A stretch of 64,000 nt of DNA from Moraxella canis (GTDB lineage Bacteria > Pseudomonadota > Gammaproteobacteria > Pseudomonadales > Moraxellaceae), in NCBI RefSeq assembly GCF_002014965.1, contig NZ_MUXT01000001.1:102218-166217 (forward strand). The letters are read 5' to 3'. Position numbers and translations under genes: made by a program. The notes beneath the pieces are model-generated. The model had not been told where the DNA came from. It did not search any database and saw only the letters and a list, made by a program, of their open reading frames with translations. Positions 43,743 through 53,952 of this stretch are shown piece after piece (the first letter of the stretch is position 1; every line of letters begins with the position of its first letter).

Positions 43743-44399
43743 TTAGCCATTTTGGCGATCAAGTGCTGACAGTTGCCATAGCATCTCTTTGGCGATAATG
43801 CCTGACTTGCCTTGCTTAATTGCCTGTCTCATGGCGCTTGCCAAATCCACCACAGGCATGGGTTTTAGGCTGCCAAACGGCTTTATTTGGCTGATTGTGC
43901 CGAGGACAGTCTCGCCAATTTTTTCGGCGACACGATCGGTGTTAGGGCGCTTTAATAAGGGCGGTCTGACAATCACACATCGCTCAAAAGATAAGTTTGA
44001 CACCGCCCTTTCTAGAACCCCTTTTAGGCGTGGATAAAATAGCCAAGAGTTTGCATCGGCGTTCTCAGCCGATATCAGCACATAATAAGGCACGCCATTG
44101 ATCGTAGCCGCTTTAGCAACGGCAAGCTGATACTCATAATCAACCTGCCACTGACGATCTTTTGAGCCTGCTTGCTTAAGCGTCGTACCTAAGCATGAAT
44201 ACAGCACATCGCCCTTGATGGTATCCGCCCAAGTTTCAGAATGATCAAAATCAATCAGATGCACTGTCAGCTTATCATGACAGATATCCATATCTTGACG
44301 CACAAAAACATGCACGCTATCATAATCAGGATCGGTCAGTAGCTGCTCGGTAAGTGCTTGACCTGTAGCGCCTGTGGCGCCGATGACTAAGGCTTTCAT
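43743..44399 (-). CDS. NAD(P)-binding Rossmann-fold protein (HTATIP2/YraR-like)
   Basis: A predicted cytoplasmic oxidoreductase of the atypical short-chain dehydrogenase type. Starting at 44399 (MKALVIGATGATGQAL) it has 218 residues; an ATG four codons earlier is possible. The dinucleotide-binding GATGATGQ lies at 7-14, CLGTTLKQAGS near 71-81 matches the CLGTT motif of the HTATIP2/YraR group, and VPYYVLISAENADANSWLFYPRLKG near 105-129 holds the Tyr/Lys region. The substrate is unknown. It lies between tkt and serS with short spacers, all on the minus strand. Confidence 0.85.
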   Translation of the reverse strand: MKALVIGATGATGQALTEQLLTDPDYDSVHVFVRQDMDICHDKLTVHLIDFDHSETWADTIKGDVLYSCLGTTLKQAGSKDRQWQVDYEYQLAVAKAATINGVPYYVLISAENADANSWLFYPRLKGVLERAVSNLSFERCVIVRPPLLKRPNTDRVAEKIGETVLGTISQIKPFGSLKPMPVVDLASAMRQAIKQGKSGIIAKEMLWQLSALDRQNG

Positions 44400-44458
44400 T
44401 ATCACATTCATCCAAGATATTTGATGGCTTGATCCTATTTATCATGGCACCCAATCAA

Positions 44459-44485
44459 AAAATGCCGCTATAAAAACGGCATTTT
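44459..44485 (-). terminator. Terminator after serS
   Basis: AAAATGCCG (44459-44467) pairs with CGGCATTTT (44477-44485); on the minus strand T residues follow, five bases after the serS stop. Confidence 0.85.
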
Positions 44486-44489
44486 GGTC

Positions 44490-45872
<1,383 letters not shown>

Positions 45873-45982
45873 TCAAATCAAAGCTGCCAAAAGCCAAAAA
45901 ATTTTGGCAAATGTGAACTTTGGGTTTATTTTTTTGGATAAAATGGGTAATATAGGCAAATTCATCGTTAGGATTCATCTCA

Positions 45983-46636
45983 ATGACCAAAGCACTTTAT
46001 CCCTATACGCTAAAGCCTGTCGCTTTAAACATGAGCGAAACTGAATTTCGTGCAGCACAGTTATCATTGTTTGAAAAAGGCGCAAGCAATTTTACATTAA
46101 AGTCCTTAAAGCGCACAGAGTGGATTGTGATTGCCTTGATGGTTATTGCAGCGATCGCAGGCTTAGTGCTTGTCAGTGGCTATTCAACCATCATTTTTTG
46201 GCTTATGCTGATTTTGGTGGGTGTATATCTGCTTGCTCGTACTTTGGGCATGAAGTGGTATATGAAGCGTGAGTATGAAAAACAAGTAGCGGATACCCAA
46301 ATGCCTGAGCAGCTTCATGATCTACAATTAGGCGTGCAGTCACATGGGCTGGTCATGGCGATGCCTGCGCCGACCGATCTGATGAAATCGCCGCAAATGC
46401 GCGGTATGCAAATGCGCGCGGGTGCCACGCAGTCAGCGACCATTCCTTGGAATGCGGTCAGCAGCTGGGATGAGACAGATGAATATTTGTTCATGATGTT
46501 TGACATGAAAGGTCAAAAAGGTAGCCAAATCATCCCAAAACGCCTCGAAAAACAAGGCTTGCCCATCGATACCATCAAAAAACACCTAAGCCAAGTTAAG
46601 CCAAAGGGCTTGGAGTCGATGATCCAAACGCCTTAA
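45983..46636 (+). CDS. YcxB-like membrane protein, hypothetical
   Basis: A 217-residue protein with two adjacent hydrophobic segments at about 49-67 and 70-88 and a soluble C-terminal half. The C-terminal part with IPWNAVSSWDETDEYLFMMFD near 147-167 and IIPKRLEK near 175-182 fits the YcxB-like domain (a PH-like fold seen in small membrane proteins). Function unknown. It stands alone, divergent from serS and convergent with bepA. The family call rests on weak but typical motifs. Confidence 0.72.
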   Translation: MTKALYPYTLKPVALNMSETEFRAAQLSLFEKGASNFTLKSLKRTEWIVIALMVIAAIAGLVLVSGYSTIIFWLMLILVGVYLLARTLGMKWYMKREYEKQVADTQMPEQLHDLQLGVQSHGLVMAMPAPTDLMKSPQMRGMQMRAGATQSATIPWNAVSSWDETDEYLFMMFDMKGQKGSQIIPKRLEKQGLPIDTIKKHLSQVKPKGLESMIQTP

Positions 46637-46674
46637 TCAAGATAACCACGACAATCACGACCAAATATGACACC

Positions 46675-46703
46675 AAATCGGCAGAAACACTCTGCCGATT
46701 TTA
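46675..46703. terminator. Terminator between the YcxB-like gene and bepA
   Basis: AAATCGGCAGA (46675-46685) pairs perfectly with TCTGCCGATTT (46691-46701) around five bases; it serves both convergent genes. Confidence 0.88.
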
Positions 46704-46732
46704 TCATTTGACTTTGCAGTATTATCCACCCA

Positions 46733-48238
46733 TCAAGGCTTAAAATCTCTGGCAGCAAGCACGCTATTTTTGTCATGATTTAGCATGGTAAGCAGCGCAT
46801 GGTGATTTGACGACCGCGCCACTTGCTCAGCTTGAGCGAGCGACTGTAAGGCTCGATCATATTGAGCCTGCCAAAGCTCGACTTGGCTGCGAGTGCGCAG
46901 TGCGTGAATTTGTGCCATAGCTTTGGCAGCAGGATCAGTCGCTTGATTTGCCATCTGCTCATAAGCGCGAAAACTGATTTGCCAAGCTTGAATGTCAAAT
47001 GAGCCATCTTTGGTCAAGTTGCCCAATAAGCCCAAAGCAGGCACAGGCTGATCTTGATCAATATAAACCTCTGCCAATGCCAAGCGCAGATCGCGCCGCT
47101 CTGGATAAATGCGCTGACAAGGCGCCAACGCCGCCAAAGCATCATCATACTGCCTAGCTTGGCTATACACATAAGCTTGGGTAAGACACATGATCGGGTC
47201 ATATCGATCAAGCTGGATGGCATCAAAGACATGAAGCGCCTCTTGATGACGACCTTGATCTGACAAATTCATCGCAAGGCTCAATTTGGCGCCATCGCTG
47301 TGCTTGGCATTGGCGAGCAGCTCAGCATGGGTGGTTTGCTCAGTTAAATATTTGATGCGCCAATACAGCTGATCAAACAGCACCGCCTGAGACTGTAGCA
47401 CCGCTTGATTGGGTTTGGCATAGGCTTGGGCGCGCGCGGTGGACTCGGACAACCGCTCAGCGGTAAACGGATGCGACTGCACAAAACTTGGGATGAATGC
47501 GTTTTTGGATTGATTCAAATTCAGCTGCCTTTGCATCCGTCCAAAAAATCTTGGCATCGCTCTGGCGTCAAAGCCTGACTGCGCCAAAATCTGCATGCCC
47601 ACACGATCAGCCTCTCGCTCATGCTCACGACTGAATTTGGCAGCATTTTCGGCGCTTGCAGTTTGTGAGCTTGCCATCACAGCCAGTACAGCATCGCCGC
47701 CACCTGCTGCCGACGCAGCGATCGCCGCCAATAAGCCGCCAAGCTGTAAGGCAAGTAGGCGTTTATTATTATTAAGTCGATGCTCATAGTGCCTTTGGCT
47801 GATGTGCGCGATCTCATGCGCGATCACGCTTGCCATCTCATCCACCGCTTGGGCTGCCATCACTGTCCCAGCATTAATCCCAATCAAACCGCCTGGCACT
47901 GCAAAGGCATTGATATTATTATCAGCGATCACGACCGTGTGATATAAAGGCACCGTGCGCACTGTGGCATTCATCTGAGCGCTCATCTGCGCGATTACCT
48001 GATTGACCCAAGGATCGCGAATCAAAGGCAGGCTTGCATTGATCTGCCGAAGTGACCAAGCGGCGATCTGCTCATTGCGATGCTTGTCATAAAATCCTTG
48101 GGTGGTTGCAGCTGGCATCTGATAGGCTGACTGTCCCTGATATACCGGTCCACTCTGGGCAAATGCTACGGTAGCCCCAGCCCCACTGCCCATCAAAGCT
48201 GCCATAATGACACATCGAATGACTTTTGGATGACGCAT
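46733..48238 (-). CDS. bepA: Beta-barrel assembly-enhancing protease BepA (M48 family)
   Basis: BepA is a periplasmic zinc protease and chaperone that helps LptD and BAM assembly and degrades stalled substrates. The 501-residue protein has a signal peptide ending AFA-QS (about residue 27), the zinc motif HEIAH at 141-145, a third ligand Glu207 in EREAD, and a C-terminal helical TPR region from about 310, with repeated ALHVFDAI- and ALAALAPC-type helices. Length and architecture agree with E. coli BepA (487). It stands alone; functionally it belongs with bamA in this window. Confidence 0.93.
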   Translation of the reverse strand: MRHPKVIRCVIMAALMGSGAGATVAFAQSGPVYQGQSAYQMPAATTQGFYDKHRNEQIAAWSLRQINASLPLIRDPWVNQVIAQMSAQMNATVRTVPLYHTVVIADNNINAFAVPGGLIGINAGTVMAAQAVDEMASVIAHEIAHISQRHYEHRLNNNKRLLALQLGGLLAAIAASAAGGGDAVLAVMASSQTASAENAAKFSREHEREADRVGMQILAQSGFDARAMPRFFGRMQRQLNLNQSKNAFIPSFVQSHPFTAERLSESTARAQAYAKPNQAVLQSQAVLFDQLYWRIKYLTEQTTHAELLANAKHSDGAKLSLAMNLSDQGRHQEALHVFDAIQLDRYDPIMCLTQAYVYSQARQYDDALAALAPCQRIYPERRDLRLALAEVYIDQDQPVPALGLLGNLTKDGSFDIQAWQISFRAYEQMANQATDPAAKAMAQIHALRTRSQVELWQAQYDRALQSLAQAEQVARSSNHHALLTMLNHDKNSVLAARDFKP

Positions 48239-48323
48239 GACTTATCCTTTTAAAAGTTCATTCAAATTATACCCCATAACTTTGGCTGCGCACGCCTAAT
48301 TTTGGGTGTTTATGTTGCTGCTA

Positions 48324-48352
48324 TTGACATCAAGGTTACATTTTGTCAAAAT
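48324..48352 (+). promoter_or_regulatory. Promoter candidate of the opp operon
   Basis: Perfect TTGACA (48324-48329) and CAAAAT (48347-48352) with a 17-base spacer, about 100 bases before oppA. The leader contains CCCAAGT (48361-48367) and ACTTGGG (48419-48425), able to form a long-range stem. Confidence 0.45.
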
Positions 48353-48452
48353 AAGCTGCCCCCAAGTCATTTTATGAAACATTGAAGTTACATAAGTCTT
48401 GAATGGACGGCAGTCTCTACTTGGGAATCTTCACACATTTTAAGGATAAAAA

Positions 48453-50126
48453 ATGCAATTACCGATGTTTACTCATACTCGTTTAGCGCTTGCTTTTGGC
48501 ATTGGCGCTGCTTTGACCGCCTGTGGTGGCGACAAGCCTGCCGACACCGCCGCTACTACTGCTGGAGCTGCTGCGCCAGCGCCAAGCGCTGATGAGCTTT
48601 CGGATGTTCAAGAGCTGACAGTGAATAATGGCGCAGAGCCTGAATCACTTGACCCACACAAAGTCTCTGGCGTACCTGAATCAAATATTCTGCGTCAAAT
48701 GTTCGTGGGCTTGACCACTACCGACCCAGAAGGTAACACCATCCCTGGCATGGCAGCTGAATGGTCAAGTGAAGACAACAAAGTTTGGACATTTAAGCTG
48801 CGTGATGCCAACTGGTCAAATGGTGACCCAGTGACCGCGCATGACTTCGTTTACAGCTTCCAAAGATTGGGTGATCCAAATACCGCATCACCTTATGCAA
48901 CCTATTTGGCAGATGCCAAAGTGGTGAATGCTCAAGCCATCGTTGATGGTCAAGCTGCCCCAGACACGTTGGGCGTCAGAGCCATTGATGACAAGACGCT
49001 TGAAGTCACCTTGTCTGAGCCTGTCCCATATTTCCCACACATGCTGATTCATACTTCTGTTAAGCCAGTGCACAAAGCGACTGTAGAAGCTTTCGGTGAT
49101 AAGTGGACTTCTCCTGAAAATATCGTGGTCAATGGTCCTTATAAAATCAGCCAATGGCAGGTCAATGAGCGCATCGTTTTGGAGCGTAACCCTGCTTATT
49201 ATGATGATGCCAACACCACCATTAACAAAGTAACGCTGCTTGCCATCCCTCAAGCCACCACCGATGTACAGCGCTATAAAGCGGGTGAGATTGACATGAC
49301 ATATGATGCTCTACCACCTGAACAATACGACAAACTCAAGCAAGAGCTTGGCGCACAAGTCATTGAGCCGCCAAAACTTTGTACTTATTATTTTGAATTT
49401 AACCACACCAAAGCTCCGTTTGATGATGTACGCGTGCGTAAGGCTTTGTCATTGACGCTTGATCGTGACATCGTGGTTGACAGTATCCTAAAACAAGGTC
49501 AAAAAGTCGCTTATCAGTTCACCCCAGAATCTGCCCAAGGCATCAATAACTTTGAACCTGAATGGAAATCTTGGGATAAAGCCAAGCGCATCGAAGAGGC
49601 CAAAAAACTGCTCAACGAAGCTGGCTATAATGAGTCTAATCCGCTAAGATTTGAGCTACTTTATAACACCAACGAGCAGCACAAAACTTTGGCGGTGGCA
49701 TCAAGTGCGTTCTGGAAAGAAAACTTAGGCTTTGTTGAAGTAAGCCTAAATAACCAAGAGTGGAAAACTTATCTAGAAACTCGCCGCAAGCAAAATCACC
49801 AAATGGCGCGCGGTGGCTGGTGTGCTGACTATAACGAAGCTTCTACCTTCTTAAACACCTTTAAGTCAGACAACTCAAGCAACTATGGTAAGTACAACAA
49901 TCCTGAGTTTGACGCATTGATGAACAAGACGCTCTTGGCTGATGTATCTGACGCTGACCGCGCCAATATGTATCAACAAGCCGAAGCCATCTTGGATAAA
50001 GACAGCGCAACCATCTTTGTTTATCAATATACCGCGCCGCGCTTGGTCAAGCCTTATGTTCACGGCTTTACCTCAAATCCTTTGGGATCTTGGCAAGCCA
50101 AAGACCTAAAAATCACTAAGCACTGA
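48453..50126 (+). CDS. oppA: Oligopeptide-binding lipoprotein OppA, copy 1
   Basis: The solute-binding protein of a peptide ABC importer (SBP family 5). The 557-residue precursor has a lipoprotein signal with lipobox LTAC (Cys24), so it is anchored to a membrane. An Ala/Thr/Pro-rich tether of about 25 residues follows. The family features are NNGAEPESLDPHKVSGVPE near 55-73, NWSNGDPVTAHDFVYSFQR near 121-139 and PYFPHMLIHTSVKPVHK near 190-206. It is followed by a second, very similar gene; in many stretches they agree residue for residue, so they arose by duplication. Confidence 0.95.
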   Translation: MQLPMFTHTRLALAFGIGAALTACGGDKPADTAATTAGAAAPAPSADELSDVQELTVNNGAEPESLDPHKVSGVPESNILRQMFVGLTTTDPEGNTIPGMAAEWSSEDNKVWTFKLRDANWSNGDPVTAHDFVYSFQRLGDPNTASPYATYLADAKVVNAQAIVDGQAAPDTLGVRAIDDKTLEVTLSEPVPYFPHMLIHTSVKPVHKATVEAFGDKWTSPENIVVNGPYKISQWQVNERIVLERNPAYYDDANTTINKVTLLAIPQATTDVQRYKAGEIDMTYDALPPEQYDKLKQELGAQVIEPPKLCTYYFEFNHTKAPFDDVRVRKALSLTLDRDIVVDSILKQGQKVAYQFTPESAQGINNFEPEWKSWDKAKRIEEAKKLLNEAGYNESNPLRFELLYNTNEQHKTLAVASSAFWKENLGFVEVSLNNQEWKTYLETRRKQNHQMARGGWCADYNEASTFLNTFKSDNSSNYGKYNNPEFDALMNKTLLADVSDADRANMYQQAEAILDKDSATIFVYQYTAPRLVKPYVHGFTSNPLGSWQAKDLKITKH

Positions 50127-50162
50127 TCACCCAATCATGCGCTTGAATGATTGATCACACAG

Positions 50163-50198
50163 GCGGCAGTCGAGCACCCAAGCTGGACTGCTGCTTTT
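50163..50198 (+). terminator. Hairpin between the two oppA genes (attenuator-like)
   Basis: GCGGCAGTC (50163-50171) pairs with GACTGCTGC (50186-50194), one G-T pair included, then TTTT. The short T run makes a partial terminator or an mRNA-stabilising hairpin likely. Confidence 0.55.
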
Positions 50199-50253
50199 GC
50201 ATTCACCGACGATGGATAAAGCTAAACCGTCACTTTTATAAAGGAATTTTGTA

Positions 50254-51879
50254 ATGCATCTTAAACCCACCCTATTAACACTTAGCCTTGCGCTGGTTTT
50301 GAGCGCTTGTTCAAATGATACTGGCTCAAACCAAGCAAGTTCTGCAGCTACCAAAACCAATCAGCAAGGCATCACCATCAATAATGCCAGCGAACCTGAA
50401 ACGCTAGACCCACATCAAGCCAAAGGCGTCCAAGAAGCCAACATCATTCGCCAGTTCTCCGAAGGCTTGGTGAGCACGGACAATGATGGCAATATCGTTC
50501 CTGGTATCGCAACCAAGTGGTCTTCTGAAGATAATAAAGTTTGGATTTTTGAGCTGCGTGACGCCAACTGGTCAAATGGCGACCCTGTGACCGCGCACGA
50601 TTTTGTGTATAGCTTTCAAAGATTGGTGGATCCAGCCACAGGCTCTGCGTATGCCAGCTACCTTGATGACGCCAAAGTGCTCAATGCTCAAGCAATCATT
50701 GATGGCAATATGAAGCCTGAGACCTTGGGCATACAGGCTTTGGATGATAAAACCTTACAAATCACCCTATCTGAGCCCGTCCCTTATTTGGCGGATATGA
50801 TGATTCATTCCGCTGTGCAGCCTGTTCACAAAGCGACGGTGGAAGCCTTTGGAGATAAGTGGACAGCGCCTGAAAATATCGTGGTCAATGGACCATTTAA
50901 GCCAGTTCAGTGGATTGTTAATGAAAAAATCGTCCTTGAGCCAAACCCAAATTATTATAACGCTCAAATGGTGACATTGCCCCAGTTGACCATTTTACCC
51001 ATCTCACAAGCCACGACCGATGTCATGCGCTATGAAGCTGGCGAGATTGATATCACCGCCAGTGAGCTGCCGCCTGAACAGTTTGATGCCCTAAAAAACA
51101 AACTGGGCGATGAGCTAAAGACCGCACCAACCTTGTGCACATATTATTATGATCTGAATCACAGTAAAGCACCTTTTGACAATCCTAAGGTGCGTCAAGC
51201 GCTGTCATTGGCGATGGACAGAGAAGTCATCAGTGAACAAGTCATGGGGCAAGGTCAAATCGCCGCTTATCAATTCACCCCAACCGCCATCAAAGGCAGC
51301 GTCAATTATACGCCTCAATGGAAGGCTTGGGATAAAGCCAAACGCATTGAAACTGCCAAAGCACTACTGGCAGAAGCAGGCTATGATCAGTCCAATCCGC
51401 TAAACTTTGACTTATTATATGACACCAACGAAAGCCACAAAAAAATCGCCGTGGCTGCCAGCAGCTTATGGAAAGAATCGCTCGGCGTGGTGAATGTCAA
51501 TTTGGTCAATCAAGAGTGGAAAACTTACCTAGACAGTCGCCGTAATGGTGATTATCAAATGGCAAGAGCGCGCTGGTGCGGTGATTATAACGAAGCGTCG
51601 ACTTTCTTAAATTTGCTTAAATCAACCAACACCAATAACTGGTCTCGCTATAACAATCCTGAATATGACCAAGTTATGCTACAAACGCTTGCTTCAGGCA
51701 TCAGCGACAGCGAGCGCACCAAGCTGTATGAAAAAGCCGAGCAAATCGCCGATCGCGACCATGCGCACATCGACATCTTTTATTATGCCAATGTCCGCTT
51801 GGTTAAGCCACATGTGGCAAATTACTCCAATAAAGATCCCTTGGATCAGTGGCACGCCAAATATTGGTCGGTCAAATAA
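50254..51879 (+). CDS. oppA: Oligopeptide-binding lipoprotein OppA, copy 2
   Basis: A second family-5 peptide-binding lipoprotein of 541 residues, with lipobox LSAC (Cys19). It shares long segments with copy 1, such as ATKWSSEDNKVW versus AAEWSSEDNKVW and NWSNGDPVTAHDFVYSFQR, but differs in the ligand-facing regions and in its shorter tether. One permease (oppBCDF) follows both, so they may feed the same transporter with different peptide preferences. AAGGAAT precedes the start. Confidence 0.95.
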   Translation: MHLKPTLLTLSLALVLSACSNDTGSNQASSAATKTNQQGITINNASEPETLDPHQAKGVQEANIIRQFSEGLVSTDNDGNIVPGIATKWSSEDNKVWIFELRDANWSNGDPVTAHDFVYSFQRLVDPATGSAYASYLDDAKVLNAQAIIDGNMKPETLGIQALDDKTLQITLSEPVPYLADMMIHSAVQPVHKATVEAFGDKWTAPENIVVNGPFKPVQWIVNEKIVLEPNPNYYNAQMVTLPQLTILPISQATTDVMRYEAGEIDITASELPPEQFDALKNKLGDELKTAPTLCTYYYDLNHSKAPFDNPKVRQALSLAMDREVISEQVMGQGQIAAYQFTPTAIKGSVNYTPQWKAWDKAKRIETAKALLAEAGYDQSNPLNFDLLYDTNESHKKIAVAASSLWKESLGVVNVNLVNQEWKTYLDSRRNGDYQMARARWCGDYNEASTFLNLLKSTNTNNWSRYNNPEYDQVMLQTLASGISDSERTKLYEKAEQIADRDHAHIDIFYYANVRLVKPHVANYSNKDPLDQWHAKYWSVK

Positions 51880-51902
51880 CCTGATGACATCTGATGGCAG
51901 GC

Positions 51903-51972
51903 GCGGTTTGGCGTCTGTCATTTGCTTTTAAAAATCAGGACGTTTTGGCGTATTAAAAATCAGCCAAACCGC
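51903..51972 (+). repeat. Long inverted repeat and direct repeat before oppB
   Basis: GCGGTTTGGC (51903-51912) is the reverse complement of GCCAAACCGC (51963-51972). Within lie two copies of TAAAAATCAG (51930-51939 and about 51954-51963). It lies just downstream of oppA copy 2 and just upstream of the oppB promoter candidate, and may terminate the oppA transcript or bind a regulator. Confidence 0.5.
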
Positions 51973-51979
51973 CTTTGAC

Positions 51980-52009
51980 TTGATTTTTAAGAATTCAAAA
52001 CAGTATAAT
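51980..52009 (+). promoter_or_regulatory. Internal promoter before oppB
   Basis: TTGATT (51980-51985) and perfect TATAAT (52004-52009), spacer 18, 65 bases before the oppB start. It would allow the permease and ATPases to be made independently of the binding proteins. Confidence 0.6.
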
Positions 52010-52073
52010 ACCTTCCTTTTTGCATAATTTCAGGGAAGCTTTTTGCCACCGCAAATTAAAAGGTCATTTTTTT

Positions 52074-52994
52074 ATGTTTAAACTCATCTTACGGCGTACT
52101 TTAGAAGCCATTCCAACGCTGCTTTTTTTGATTACCATTTCCTTTTTTATGATGCGCTTGGCGCCGGGTAGTCCTTTTACAGGTGAGCGCAACCTGCCAC
52201 CTGCTGTGATGGCAAATATCGAAGCCAAATATAATCTTAATGATCCGCTGTGGCTGCAATACTTAAATTATCTAAAGCAGCTACTGCATGGCGATTTTGG
52301 ACCTTCTTTTAAATATAAAGACCATACCATCAATGAGCTATTGGCTCAGCAGCTGCCAATCTCTGTCGAGATCGGTTTGTATGCGTTTATCATTGCGGTG
52401 GTATTTGGGGTGTTATTTGGTATCCTTGCGGCACTCAAACAAAACAGCTGGATCGATTATACCCTGATGACCTTTGCGATGGCAGGGGTTGCCATTCCTA
52501 GCTTTGTCAAAGCACCGCTGATGGTTTTGATTTTTGCGGTGACACTCAAATGGTTTCCTGCAGGCGGCTGGAACGATGGCGCGTTCATGAACCTTGTGCT
52601 GCCCGTCACGGCGCTGTCTTTAAGCTACATTGCCAGTATTGCGCGTATCACCCGTGGATCGATGATTGAGACCATGAATTCACCATTTATTCGTACTGCG
52701 CGCGCCAAGGGATTGCCGCTGCATTATATCGTCACCAAACACGCGCTGCGTCCTGCGATGCTGCCTGTGATTTCTTATCTTGGTCCTGCATTTGTGGGCA
52801 TTATTACAGGCTCGATCATCATTGAGATGATTTTTGGCTTGCCTGGTATTGGTCAATTATTTGTCAATGGCGCACTCAATCGCGATTACAGCTTGGTGCT
52901 GAGTTTGACAATTTTGGTAGGCACTTTGACCATTTTATTTAATGCCATCGTTGATATTTTATACGCCGTCATCGATCCAAAAATTAAGTACTAA
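52074..52994 (+). CDS. oppB: Oligopeptide ABC transporter permease OppB
   Basis: One of two membrane subunits of the peptide importer. The ATG at 52074 (MFKLILRRTLEAIPTLLFL) gives 306 residues, the E. coli length; the longer frame adds 18 residues with no family match. Six membrane helices are visible. The EAA-like coupling loop, TARAKGLPLHYIVTKHALRPA, lies near 206-226. Confidence 0.96.
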   Translation: MFKLILRRTLEAIPTLLFLITISFFMMRLAPGSPFTGERNLPPAVMANIEAKYNLNDPLWLQYLNYLKQLLHGDFGPSFKYKDHTINELLAQQLPISVEIGLYAFIIAVVFGVLFGILAALKQNSWIDYTLMTFAMAGVAIPSFVKAPLMVLIFAVTLKWFPAGGWNDGAFMNLVLPVTALSLSYIASIARITRGSMIETMNSPFIRTARAKGLPLHYIVTKHALRPAMLPVISYLGPAFVGIITGSIIIEMIFGLPGIGQLFVNGALNRDYSLVLSLTILVGTLTILFNAIVDILYAVIDPKIKY

Positions 52995-53007
52995 GTAAGG
53001 GATTTTT

Positions 53008-53907
53008 ATGTCAAATCAAATGCAAACGGCAGCCATGCCGACGACGATCAAAGAAGTCAAAGGACGCAGTTTATGGCAAGATGCATGGCGACGCTTTTCA
53101 CATAATAAAGCTGCCTTGATCAGCGGCTTTGTCCTGCTACTGATCACGCTATTTGTGATCATCGTGCCGATGGTCGCCCCTTATGGCTATGCCGATACCG
53201 ACTGGGCAAATATGGCGGCAGCACCTTCTATTGAAACCAAGCATTATTTTGGTACTGATAATTTGGGTCGTGATTTATTGGTGCGTGTGGCGGTCGGCGG
53301 TCGCATCTCGCTGATGGTGGGGATTGCTGGCGCGCTTGTGGCGGTACTATTTGGGACAATTTACGGTGCCATCTCAGGCTATGTCGGCGGTAAGGTTGAT
53401 ATGCTGATGATGCGCTTTGTGGAAGTCTTGAACGCCTTTCCGTTTATGTTCTTTGTGATCTTATTGGTGACCTTATTTGGGCGCAATATCATTTTTATCT
53501 TTGTGGCGATTGGCTTGGTGTCTTGGCTTGACATTGCGCGTATCGTCCGCGGTCAGACCCTTAGCCTAAAAAACAAAGAATTTATCGAAGCGGCTCATGT
53601 TGGCGGCGTGTCAGGCTGGAAAATTGTGACTCGTCACATCGTCCCTAATGTCTTGGGTGTCGTGGTGGTCTATGCGTCTTTATTGGTGCCTGGCATGATT
53701 ATGTTTGAATCTTTCCTAAGCTTTTTGGGCTTGGGCGTCCAAGAGCCGATGACCAGCTGGGGTGCGCTACTTCAAGAAGGCGCTCAAACCATGCAGGTGT
53801 CACCTTGGCAGCTGATCGTGCCTTCGGTATTTTTGGTGATTACGCTGTTTTGTTTTAACTTTATCGGTGATGGTCTGCGCGATGCGCTGGATCCAAAAGA
53901 TCGCTAA
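53008..53907 (+). CDS. oppC: Oligopeptide ABC transporter permease OppC
   Basis: The second membrane subunit, 299 residues, with a longer cytoplasmic N terminus and six helices. GTDNLGRDLLVRVAVGGRISL near 83-103 and the coupling loop EAAHVGGVSGWKIVTRHI near 193-210 are the conserved family features. It starts 13 bases after oppB. Confidence 0.97.
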   Translation: MSNQMQTAAMPTTIKEVKGRSLWQDAWRRFSHNKAALISGFVLLLITLFVIIVPMVAPYGYADTDWANMAAAPSIETKHYFGTDNLGRDLLVRVAVGGRISLMVGIAGALVAVLFGTIYGAISGYVGGKVDMLMMRFVEVLNAFPFMFFVILLVTLFGRNIIFIFVAIGLVSWLDIARIVRGQTLSLKNKEFIEAAHVGGVSGWKIVTRHIVPNVLGVVVVYASLLVPGMIMFESFLSFLGLGVQEPMTSWGALLQEGAQTMQVSPWQLIVPSVFLVITLFCFNFIGDGLRDALDPKDR

Positions 53908-53952
53908 TTTATGGATAAATATCAAGGTACACGCCTACCTTAGGAGAATTAT

